A DNA stretch of 5,157 bases, from positions 1-5,157 of the forward strand of contig JAEYYY010000035.1 in assembly GCA_023430775.1 (NCBI GenBank), in the 5' to 3' direction. A program made the position numbers and the translations under genes. The DNA comes from Pseudomonadota bacterium. Its GTDB lineage: Bacteria; Myxococcota_A; Polyangia; Haliangiales; Haliangiaceae. Shown here piece after piece: positions 1 to 5,157 of this stretch; position 1 is the first letter of the stretch; each line of letters opens with the position of its first letter. Under the pieces are notes generated by a model. The model searched no databases and was not told the origin of the DNA. It was given only the letters and a program-made list of their open reading frames with translations.

Positions 1-412
1 ACGCGTCGGTGTCGATATCGGTGGTCAACGTGACCGCACCCGTCGGCTTGTCATCCGGCGCGAAGCACGGCTCGACGAGCCCACCGGTGGTGCCGAAGCA
101 CTCGTCCTCGGGATCCGGTGGCGGGCCATCGGGCTCCGGGCCCGGTCCATCGGGTGGCGGCTCGCCGTTGACGCACTGATTCGATAGTCCGCCCGCGAGC
201 TCGCCGTAACGGCTCCCGCCGGGGCCGCAGCTCTCGTCGGGAAACGAGCAAAAGCCCGTCGCCTCGCACCGCCCCGCGCCACCTTGCGCCTGGCACTGCA
301 CGTCGTCGGTACAGGCGAACTCGCTCGCACCGCCGAACGGACTGCAGTGGATCGAAGCGGCTGCCACGAACAGCAGACCCACCATGGTCGCCGCTTTCAC
401 CATGGGTTTCAT
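1..412 (-). CDS. Cys-rich exported protein, N-terminal part (runs off left edge)
   Basis: The frame opens with ATG at 412 and stays open to base 1, giving 137 residues with no stop, so the C-terminus lies outside the window. Residues 1-22 form a signal sequence: MKPMVK, a hydrophobic stretch (TMVGLLFVAAAS), then Cys23. The bases around Cys23 read S-I-H-C; His at -1 is not a canonical lipobox, so lipoprotein processing is possible but doubtful, and signal peptidase I could cut nearby. The mature part has Cys at 34, 40, 49, 55, 62, 80, 105 and 116, including the segment GFCSFPDESCGPGGSRYGE, then an acidic Pro-rich linker (residues 81-104, DGPGPEPDGPPPD). From memory, this Cys-rich head followed by a linker is common in uncharacterised surface proteins of Myxococcota. 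The acidic linker and paired Cys suggest a disulphide-stabilised extracellular or outer-membrane protein. Function is unknown. It is divergent from the kinase gene. No clear Shine-Dalgarno precedes the ATG; ATG at 403 is an alternative start. Confidence 0.8.
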   Translation of the reverse strand, partial: MKPMVKAATMVGLLFVAAASIHCSPFGGASEFACTDDVQCQAQGGAGRCEATGFCSFPDESCGPGGSRYGELAGGLSNQCVNGEPPPDGPGPEPDGPPPDPEDECFGTTGGLVEPCFAPDDKPTGAVTLTTDIDTDA

Positions 413-481
413 TGTACTGCACGGGACGGGGTTTTCGTCTATCGTAGAAGACGTTGGGCCGCTCTGGCTCGACGGGGTCCT
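413..481. promoter_or_regulatory. Divergent intergenic region with both promoters
   Basis: These 69 bases separate the divergent starts of the Cys-rich exported protein (minus) and the kinase (plus), so promoters for both should lie here or extend slightly into the genes. The region is less GC-rich than its surroundings around 431-450 (gttttcgtctatcgtagaag). On the minus strand TACGAT (446-441) matches the -10 consensus at four of six positions and lies about 29 bases before the ATG at 412, but no convincing -35 precedes it. On the plus strand TATCGT (440-445) is a weak -10 candidate. The GGGG at 474-477, four bases before the GTG at 482, may act as the kinase ribosome-binding site. The functional assignment rests on position; the individual hexamers are weak. 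Confidence 0.4.
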
Positions 482-2539
482 GTGGCGAATCCCGCTGTAC
501 AGCGTGCGCGTTTTCTGGCGCCGGGCGACAAGCTCGGCAAGCACGACCTGATCCGCCAGATCGCTGTAGGTGGGATGGCCGAGCTCTACCTCGCCCGCAC
601 GATGGGCATCGAGGGCTTCGAGAAGCTCGTCGTCGTCAAGCGCATCCTGCCGCAGTACCTCGGCAACGCGAGCTTCGTGAACATGTTCCTCAACGAAGCG
701 CGCCTCGCCGCCACGCTTCATCACCCCAACATCGCGCAGGTCTACGACATCGGTCAGGACGGCGGCGAGTTCTTCTTCTCGATGGAGTACGTCCACGGCG
801 AGGACCTCGGCCGCATGTTGCGCAACGCGCACGAGAGCGGCGTGCCGGTGTCGCTCGATGCCGCGCTGACCCTCGCGGCGGGACTGTGCGCCGGCCTGCA
901 TCACGCGCACGAGAAGACCGGTCCCGACGGCCGGCCGCTCAACGTGGTGCATCGCGACGTGTCGCCGTCGAACGTGCTCGTCAGCTACGACGGTGCGGTC
1001 AAGCTCGTCGACTTCGGCATCGCGCGCGTCGCTTCGACGCCCGGTTCGACGGCCGGCGGCCTCAAGGGAAAGATCTCGTACATGTCGCCCGAGCAGTGCA
1101 AGGGCAAGACGGCGCTCGACCGGCGCAGCGACATCTTCTCCGTCGGCACGATCCTCTACGAGCTGACCACCGGCCAGCTGCCGTTCACCGACGAGACCGA
1201 GTACGCGATCCTCAATCACATCGTCAACACCGACGCCGCGCCGCCGAGCAAGCTGGTCCCCGGATATCCGCCCGCGCTCGAGGCGATCGTGATGCGCGCG
1301 CTCGCTCGCGATCCCGAGGCGAGATATCGCACCGCGCTCGATCTCCAGGGCGACCTCGAGGACTTCGCGCACGAGAATCGGCTGCGGGTGTCGCCGCTGG
1401 TGCTCGCGCGCTTGATGTCGACGCTGTTCCCCGCGCGCCTCGAGGAGTGGGCGAACGCGAAGCAGCAAGGTGCGTTCTTCGTCGAGCAGCACGTGGTGCG
1501 CACGCTGATCGAGAACAGCCAGGTCGATGCGCCGCCCTTGCCCGACGACGATCGGCAAGCGACGCAGCTGCCGTCGGTGGCCGGTGAGGTGTCGCCGCCG
1601 CCGGATGAGGACGCCACCGCGGTGACCGCACCGCCGATCGCACCCGAGGACGTGCCCACCGCGCTGCGCGCGCCGATCTCTCAGCGACCGCCGACGCCCG
1701 TGCCTCACCGGCCGACGCCACCGCCACCGCGCCAGTCGACGCCGCTGCCGCAGATGCCGGCGCCGACGCCGCCGCCGAATCGCCAGACACCGATGCCGCG
1801 CGCCACGTCGAACCCGGCGATGCGCACCCAGGTCGGTGTCCCCGCCGCGCCGCCGGTCGACGAGCTCGTCCAGCCGGTCCCGACGCCACGTCCCGCTCGC
1901 GCCGCATCGCCGGTGCCCGGGATGCCGGGCGCGGTGCCGATCGTCGCGATGGCGCCACCGCAACCCGGCACGCTGGTGTCGAACCCGGCGGTCGTCAGCT
2001 CGAACGTCGGCGAGCTGACGATGCGCGTCCGCGTGCCGACGACGACGCGGCGATCGAAGAAGCCGGCGCTCGTGCTCGCGCTGCTCGGGCTGCTCGGAGC
2101 CGCCGGCATCACGTTCTTCGTGCTCAGCCGCGGCGACGACAAGCTCGACAGCATCGGCGACAGGCCCGCCGTGGCGCCGAAGCCGGAGCCGAAGGCCGAG
2201 CCAAAAGCCGAGCCGATCCCGACGCCGGCAGACGAGTCGAAAGCCGAGCCGGTGGCTGATCCGAAGCCCGTCGTCGAGCCGCCGTCCGAGCAGCCGGAAG
2301 ATCCGAAACCCGCGGTGGCGAAGGAACCCGAGAAGGATCCAGAGCCCGAGATCGAGGCGCCGCCGAAGAAGCCGACGCCGAAGATCGCCACCACACCGAA
2401 GAAGCCGGCGACCAGGTCCGCGGTGAGGCCGGTGGAGAAGAAGGAACCGAAACCCGAGCCCAAGCCCGAACCGAAGGAGACCCAATGGAAGGGAGGAGAC
2501 TCTCCATTCATGCCGGTGCGCCCCGCCGACAAGAAGTGA
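482..2539 (+). CDS. Membrane-anchored Hanks-type Ser/Thr protein kinase
   Basis: 685 residues from GTG at 482. The frame is open further upstream to 284, but that stretch overlaps the divergent gene and has no kinase-like sequence. The kinase domain covers about residues 17-295. It shows a GGMAELYLA nucleotide loop (30-38), Lys53 in VVKRI, Glu72 of helix C, the HRD catalytic loop with Asp159 and Asn164, DFG at 177-179, SPE at 202-204, Asp217 in SDIFSVG, and Arg281 in RYRTA. All catalytic residues are present, so it should phosphorylate Ser/Thr with ATP. The catalytic loop reads HRDVSPSN, with Ser in place of the usual Lys of HRDLKPxN; I recall this form from myxobacterial kinases. A cytoplasmic Pro/Thr/Ala-rich linker (about 350-522) follows, then basic TRRSKK and one transmembrane helix (about 528-548). 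The tail (549-685) should be periplasmic: Pro/Lys/Glu-rich with KPEP and KAEP repeats, ending in the motif SPFMPVRP. No PASTA, PEGA or TPR sensor domain is visible. The gene overlaps the TPR gene by 4 bases, so the two are probably one operon. Confidence 0.95.
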   Translation: MANPAVQRARFLAPGDKLGKHDLIRQIAVGGMAELYLARTMGIEGFEKLVVVKRILPQYLGNASFVNMFLNEARLAATLHHPNIAQVYDIGQDGGEFFFSMEYVHGEDLGRMLRNAHESGVPVSLDAALTLAAGLCAGLHHAHEKTGPDGRPLNVVHRDVSPSNVLVSYDGAVKLVDFGIARVASTPGSTAGGLKGKISYMSPEQCKGKTALDRRSDIFSVGTILYELTTGQLPFTDETEYAILNHIVNTDAAPPSKLVPGYPPALEAIVMRALARDPEARYRTALDLQGDLEDFAHENRLRVSPLVLARLMSTLFPARLEEWANAKQQGAFFVEQHVVRTLIENSQVDAPPLPDDDRQATQLPSVAGEVSPPPDEDATAVTAPPIAPEDVPTALRAPISQRPPTPVPHRPTPPPPRQSTPLPQMPAPTPPPNRQTPMPRATSNPAMRTQVGVPAAPPVDELVQPVPTPRPARAASPVPGMPGAVPIVAMAPPQPGTLVSNPAVVSSNVGELTMRVRVPTTTRRSKKPALVLALLGLLGAAGITFFVLSRGDDKLDSIGDRPAVAPKPEPKAEPKAEPIPTPADESKAEPVADPKPVVEPPSEQPEDPKPAVAKEPEKDPEPEIEAPPKKPTPKIATTPKKPATRSAVRPVEKKEPKPEPKPEPKETQWKGGDSPFMPVRPADKK
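2174..2481 (+). repeat. Degenerate Pro-Lys-Glu repeat tract in the kinase tail
   Basis: This stretch encodes kinase residues 565-666, built from short imperfect units such as PKPEP, KAEP and EPKPEPKPEPK. The DNA repeats variants of ccgaagccggagccgaag, clearest at 2177-2221 and 2441-2478. The composition resembles the periplasmic Pro-rich linker of TonB, which is rigid and extended and spans the periplasm. Here it follows a single transmembrane helix, so it likely works as an extended spacer reaching toward the peptidoglycan or outer membrane. Unit number is likely to vary between strains, as is usual for such tracts. Confidence 0.6.
2474..2479 (+). promoter_or_regulatory. Strong Shine-Dalgarno AAGGAG inside the kinase gene
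   Basis: AAGGAG lies five bases before ATG at 2485, which opens the frame of the downstream TPR gene. This is the best ribosome-binding site in the window, and it would give a TPR protein with 17 extra residues and a 52-codon-free overlap of 55 bases with the kinase gene. Against its use: codons 2485-2535 in that frame include AGG, AGA, ATT, CGA and CAA, unlike the rest of the gene, and the extra residues lengthen the signal-peptide n-region. AAGGAG could also arise by chance from the kinase Lys-Glu codons. It could still help load ribosomes near the GTG at 2536. Confidence 0.4.
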
Positions 2540-3294
2540 AGCTCGGGCTGGCTGCGCTGCTCGCGATCGTGCTCGCGAGTCCGCTCGCGGGCGCGGTGCC
2601 CAAGGACGGCAAGGCGCGCGCGGCGTTCGATCAGGGGATCGCCGCGTACCAGAAGTCCGACTGGGCCGCGGCCGCCGAGGCGTTCGCGAAGTCGTACGCG
2701 ATCGAGGCGGACGTCGAGACGCTGTTCGCGTGGGCGCAGGCCGAGCGCCAGCAAGATCACTGCGACAAGGCGATCGAGCTCTACAACAAGCTGCTCGAGG
2801 GCAAGCTCCCCGAGGAGAACAAGCAGGTCGTCACCGAGAAGCTCGGCGAGTGCAAGAAGATCGTCGCGGCGCGCACACCCGAGCCGCTACCCGAGACGCA
2901 GCCCTCGGAGCCCGAGGCCAGACCGCTACCGGAGGTGCGTCCTCCCGACAAGGGCCCCGAAGGAAAGAGCCGGTGGAAGGATCCGCTCGGAGGTGTGCTG
3001 GTGGGAACGGGAGTCGTCGGACTGGCAGTCGGAGGTTACTTCCTGTCAGTCGCGAAGGGCGCGGACTCGGATGCCAAGGCGCTGGCGAAGATGGGCGGCA
3101 CCTACTCCGAGGTCGAAGATCTCAATGACAAGGCGGAGTCGAAGGGTCGCATCGGCGTGATCGCCGCGATCGCGGGAGGCGCGCTGATCGTCGGTGGCGT
3201 GGTGCGCTACGCGACGCGCAGCACGAAGACAACGACAGTCACCGGCTGGCTCGCACCCGATGGTGGTGGCATCGCCGCACTCGGTCGCTTCTGA
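2536..3294 (+). CDS. Exported TPR protein with two C-terminal membrane segments
   Basis: 252 residues from GTG at 2536, which shares GTGA with the kinase stop, a classic translational-coupling overlap. This start gives a clean signal peptide (MKLGLAALLAIVLASPLAGA, likely cut near residue 20). ATG at 2485 has a better ribosome-binding site and is the alternative, adding 17 residues. Residues 25-58 (AAFDQGIAAYQKSDWAAAAEAF and on) and about 60-90 form two TPR-like helical hairpins, usually a protein-binding surface. A Pro/Glu-rich linker (about 113-145) follows, then hydrophobic segments at about 150-172 and 205-226, separated by a 30-residue charged loop. If both span the inner membrane, the TPR domain and the C-terminus are periplasmic. 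The C-terminus ends WLAPDGGGIAALGRF; Gly-rich ends closing in GRF recur, as I recall, in myxobacterial envelope proteins. Cys76 and Cys106 could form a disulphide. Tight coupling to the kinase suggests that it is a partner or substrate in the envelope. That role is inferred, not shown. Confidence 0.85.
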   Translation: MKLGLAALLAIVLASPLAGAVPKDGKARAAFDQGIAAYQKSDWAAAAEAFAKSYAIEADVETLFAWAQAERQQDHCDKAIELYNKLLEGKLPEENKQVVTEKLGECKKIVAARTPEPLPETQPSEPEARPLPEVRPPDKGPEGKSRWKDPLGGVLVGTGVVGLAVGGYFLSVAKGADSDAKALAKMGGTYSEVEDLNDKAESKGRIGVIAAIAGGALIVGGVVRYATRSTKTTTVTGWLAPDGGGIAALGRF

Positions 3295-3390
3295 GCGCGC
3301 CACGCAGCGACTTCGCACGCGAGCGCCGCTGACACAGCGCAATTTATCGTCGGAGAAAGATCTCTTCGTCGCGATCAGCGCGTGGTAGCC

Positions 3391-3933
3391 ATGTGGTCGA
3401 TGCGAGCTCGCAAGCGAACCACCGCGAAGAGCAAGCGTCTCGAGAAGCCGATCGAACCGCCGCCTCCGCCGCCACCACTCGCCGTGGTCGCGGCGGCCAC
3501 GCCCACGTTCGGCGTGCCGGTCACCGTCGGATCGATGGACGCGAACGACTGGCTCAAGCAGCTCGGCATTCCCGCCACCGACTCGCACTGGTTCGTCGAG
3601 ATCGCCCTCGGCATCGACGAGTCGCCGCTCACCGATACCTGGCGTGGCGAAGCGGCGACTCGCCTCCACGTCTTCATCTATCCGCAGGAGTGGGGCTTCC
3701 TGTTCTGTCACGCGAATCAGACGTCGTGGATCCGCATCGCCGATCGAGCGTATGTCCACGGCCGCGACGATTACGCGCTGGTCTCGAGCACGCCGCCGCT
3801 GCGCGAGCTGTCGGCATTCGCGCGCGAGCTCGAGCGCAGGCATCAGCTCGCGTTCCGTCGCGATCGCGCGCTGGTGCGCACGAACCTGCTGGCGATCGAC
3901 GACCGCGTGCGCGACTGGGCTGCCGCCCTCTAG
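3391..3933 (+). CDS. Conserved-looking hypothetical protein
   Basis: 180 residues from ATG at 3391. GTG at 3382 and ATG at 3400 or 3535 are other possible starts, and none has a strong ribosome-binding site. I do not recognise a named domain. The first 30 residues are basic (RARKRTTAKSKR) and then carry seven consecutive Pro (23-29). After an Ala/Val-rich stretch, a compact globular region begins near residue 49 (MDANDWLKQLGIPATDSHW). It contains patches that look conserved: LHVFIYPQEWGFLFCH (92-107), TSWIRIAD, VHGRDD (122-127), TPPL (134-137) and FRRDRALVRTNL (145-156). There is no signal peptide or membrane helix, so it is probably cytoplasmic. The alternating beta-rich centre and helical end suggest a small alpha/beta fold. 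It lies 96 bases after the TPR gene, so it may be read from the same transcript or from its own weak promoter. It converges on the XRE-cupin gene, sharing CTAG at the stops. Codon use matches its neighbours, so there is no sign of recent transfer. Confidence 0.85.
   Translation: MWSMRARKRTTAKSKRLEKPIEPPPPPPPLAVVAAATPTFGVPVTVGSMDANDWLKQLGIPATDSHWFVEIALGIDESPLTDTWRGEAATRLHVFIYPQEWGFLFCHANQTSWIRIADRAYVHGRDDYALVSSTPPLRELSAFARELERRHQLAFRRDRALVRTNLLAIDDRVRDWAAAL
3930..3933. other. Shared CTAG: overlapping stop codons of convergent genes
   Basis: The palindrome CTAG supplies TAG for the plus-strand hypothetical gene (3931-3933) and TAG for the minus-strand XRE-cupin gene (3932-3930). There is no intergenic space, and I see no hairpin followed by a T-run on either side. 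Each transcript must therefore run into the 3' end of the opposite gene before it stops, which gives overlapping antisense 3' ends. Confidence 0.95.
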
Positions 3934-4586
3934 CCGATTTCCTCGGCGTAGGTCATCACCAGGTACATCACGGCCTCGACCTTGCCGGGGTTGCGATAGG
4001 CGTGCGGCGTATCGGCCTCGAACAGGATCGAATCGCCGGTCTCGAGCCGGTGGGTGTCGCCGCCGACATCGATCTCGACGCTGCCTGCGGTGACGACGAG
4101 ATTCTCGGCGGTGCCAGGCGGGTGGGCATCGGCGTTCTCGACCGCGCCGCCCGCGAGGTGGAGCTCGTAGAACTCGACGCGGCGGGGCTCGTCGAACGGA
4201 AACAGCGCGCGCGACGTGAAGCTGCGGTCCTTGCTGGTCAGCAGCTTCGAATCGCCCGAGCGCAGCACCAGCGCGCCGCTCTGGGTGCGCTGCGAGATCA
4301 GCGCCGAGAACGTGACCTCGAGCGCGCGCGCGATCTTCCACAGCACGTTGATCGTGGGCGCGCTCTGGCCGAGCTCGATCTGGCCGAGCATCGCGCGCGA
4401 CACGCCGGAGATCTGGGCGAGCCGCTCGAGCGAGAGCCCGCGACGCGTGCGCAGCCGGCGGAGGTTGCCGCCGACCACCGGCGCGAGATCGGCCGACTCC
4501 GGTGCGACCTCGCCGGTCCTGGGACCAGCAGCGGGCTTGTCGGCGACGGGCTTGTCGGCTTTCTTCTTCACGAGCGCGTCCAACAT
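3930..4586 (-). CDS. XRE-family HTH regulator with C-terminal cupin domain
   Basis: 218 residues from ATG at 4586. Residues 1-36 are a Lys/Pro/Ala-rich, probably disordered tail. Residues 40-97 are an XRE-type (Cro/CI-like) DNA-binding domain: NLRRLRTRRGLSLERLA, then the recognition region GVSRAMLGQIELGQSAPTI and LWKIARAL. Residues about 135-213 form a cupin_2 barrel with VEFYELHLAGGAVENADAHPPGTAENLVV, GSVEIDVGGDTHRLETGDSI and DTPHAYRN. Possible metal ligands are His155, Glu161 and His195; the first His of the usual HxH is Asp153, so the metal site may be altered or absent. Its architecture matches one-component regulators such as E. coli PuuR and SutR, where the cupin senses a small ligand. 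It starts 21 bases after the ammonium transporter stop on the same strand, so the two are likely co-transcribed and it may control that operon or nitrogen use. The ligand is unknown. No good Shine-Dalgarno precedes the ATG; GTG at 4571 is a weak alternative. Confidence 0.93.
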   Translation of the reverse strand: MLDALVKKKADKPVADKPAAGPRTGEVAPESADLAPVVGGNLRRLRTRRGLSLERLAQISGVSRAMLGQIELGQSAPTINVLWKIARALEVTFSALISQRTQSGALVLRSGDSKLLTSKDRSFTSRALFPFDEPRRVEFYELHLAGGAVENADAHPPGTAENLVVTAGSVEIDVGGDTHRLETGDSILFEADTPHAYRNPGKVEAVMYLVMTYAEEIG

Positions 4587-4607
4587 AACAGATGGACCGC
4601 TCGACTG

Positions 4608-5157
4608 TCAGGTATGGGCCGAGCCGCTCGGTGATCCGTAGGCCGATTCGCCATGGAGCGCGCCATCGAGGCCGTCGTGCTCGACCTCGGCATCGACGCG
4701 CAAGCCGACGGTCAGGTCGAGCACCTTGAGGAGCACGAACGTGACCACCGCCGACCACGCGGCCGCGGCGCCGATCGCGATCAGCTGCTTGGTCGCCAGC
4801 TCCATGCCGCCGCCGAGGCCCTTGTTGTCGACGGCGCGCGCCAGCAGACCCGTGAGCAGGGCGCCCGTCGCGCCGCCGACGCCGTGCACGCCGAACGCGT
4901 CGAGGGCGTCGTCGTAGCCGAGCCGCGACTTCATCAGCACCGCGCCGTAGCAGATGCCACCGGCCGCGAAGCCGATCAGCAGCGCGCTGGTCGGGCCGAC
5001 GAAGCCCGCGGCGGGCGTGATCGCGACGAGGCCGGCGACCAGCCCCGACGCCAGGCCGAGCATCGTCACCTTCTTGATCCGCATGCCCTCGAACAGCACC
5101 CACGCCATCGCGCCGGCCGCCGCCGCGACGTGCGTGTTGAGCAGCGCCCGCGCCGCC
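4608..5157 (-). CDS. amt: Ammonium transporter (Amt/MEP/Rh family), C-terminal part
   Basis: The frame enters from the right edge and ends at TGA (4610-4608), giving 182 complete codons, a little under half of a usual Amt of about 400-450 residues. The start lies outside the window. Amt signatures in order: ALLNTHVAAAAGAMAW (4-19), GLASGLVAGLVAITPAAGFVG (34-54), a hydrophobic segment SALLIGFAAGGICYGAVL, then DDALDAFGVHGVGGATGALLTGL. His91 in FGVHG (codon 4886-4884) matches the second of the twin pore His residues of E. coli AmtB (His318). A final membrane helix (about 125-146) leads to the cytoplasmic tail GLRVDAEVEHDGLDGALHGE followed by SAY, whose HGESAY ending is conserved in the family and takes part in GlnK-controlled gating. 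The protein should form a trimeric inner-membrane channel for ammonium uptake. The usual partner glnK is not downstream, where the XRE-cupin regulator sits 21 bases away; it could still lie upstream, out of view. Confidence 0.95.
   Translation of the reverse strand, partial: AARALLNTHVAAAAGAMAWVLFEGMRIKKVTMLGLASGLVAGLVAITPAAGFVGPTSALLIGFAAGGICYGAVLMKSRLGYDDALDAFGVHGVGGATGALLTGLLARAVDNKGLGGGMELATKQLIAIGAAAAWSAVVTFVLLKVLDLTVGLRVDAEVEHDGLDGALHGESAYGSPSGSAHT

Noticed and set aside
284..481. Upstream extension of the kinase frame
   Set aside because: It overlaps the divergent gene for 129 bases, has no kinase homology and is Arg-rich like antisense sequence. GTG at 482 fits the usual short N-terminus before the kinase domain.
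2487..2510. GGGAGGAG (2491-2498) as a ribosome-binding site for ATG at 2510
   Set aside because: That ATG is in the kinase frame and would give only nine residues before the kinase stop.
1705..2760. Minus-strand open frame of 351 codons rich in Gly and Ser
   Set aside because: It is the mirror of the Pro-rich part and repeat tail of the kinase; its Gly/Ser/Phe pattern comes from complementing Pro/Lys/Glu codons.
3295..3390. Promoter or terminator between the TPR gene and the hypothetical gene
   Set aside because: CTGACA (3329-3334) resembles a -35, but the sequence 17 bases on is GGAGAA, not a -10. The AT-rich aatttatcg at 3341-3349 has no matching -35. The short GAGA-AAGA-TCTC hairpin (3354-3365) is too weak and has no T-run.
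3393..4634. Plus-strand open frame of 413 codons
   Set aside because: It crosses the hypothetical gene in another frame and then runs antisense to the XRE-cupin gene. The composition is Arg/Ala-rich and no motif is visible.
3046..5103. Very long open frame on the minus strand (685 codons)
   Set aside because: It runs antisense or out of frame through four better-supported genes, is dominated by Arg/Ala/Gly in low-complexity runs and has no domain. High-GC DNA makes such frames common.

Overview
The window is very GC-rich, with third codon positions almost all G or C and frequent GTG starts. It encodes a myxobacterial-style serine/threonine kinase (GGMAE loop, HRDVSPSN catalytic loop, long Pro-rich linker, single membrane span) and a Cys-rich secreted protein of a type common in that group. 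This points to a chromosomal segment of a Myxococcota (deltaproteobacterial) genome. The order within the phylum cannot be fixed from this sequence.

Layout from left to right. (1) Bases 1-412, minus strand: N-terminal 137 residues of an exported Cys-rich protein that runs off the left edge. (2) Bases 413-481: a short divergent intergenic region that must hold the promoters of both flanking genes. (3) Bases 482-2539, plus: a 685-residue membrane-anchored Hanks-type Ser/Thr kinase with a periplasmic Pro/Lys/Glu-rich tail. (4) Bases 2536-3294, plus: an exported TPR protein with two C-terminal hydrophobic segments, overlapping the kinase by 4 bases and probably co-translated with it; a strong ribosome-binding site inside the kinase gene offers an alternative, longer start at 2485. 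(5) Bases 3391-3933, plus: a conserved-looking protein of unknown function. (6) Bases 3930-4586, minus: an XRE-family helix-turn-helix regulator with a C-terminal cupin domain, convergent with the previous gene and sharing a CTAG at the two stop codons. (7) Bases 4608-5157, minus: the C-terminal 182 residues of an Amt/MEP/Rh ammonium transporter, running off the right edge and 21 bases upstream of the regulator.

Two functional units are suggested. The kinase/TPR pair looks like an envelope signalling module: the kinase tail and the TPR domain would both lie on the periplasmic side and could meet there. The amt/XRE-cupin pair looks like a two-gene operon in which the regulator may sense a nitrogen-related ligand. 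Both roles are inferred from domains and spacing. Coding density is very high: no intergenic gap exceeds 100 bases, and I see no tRNA, rRNA, CRISPR array, insertion sequence or strong intrinsic terminator. Nothing here is a clear candidate for a wholly new system. The most interesting items are the kinase/TPR pair, the amt-linked cupin regulator and the unknown protein at 3391-3933.
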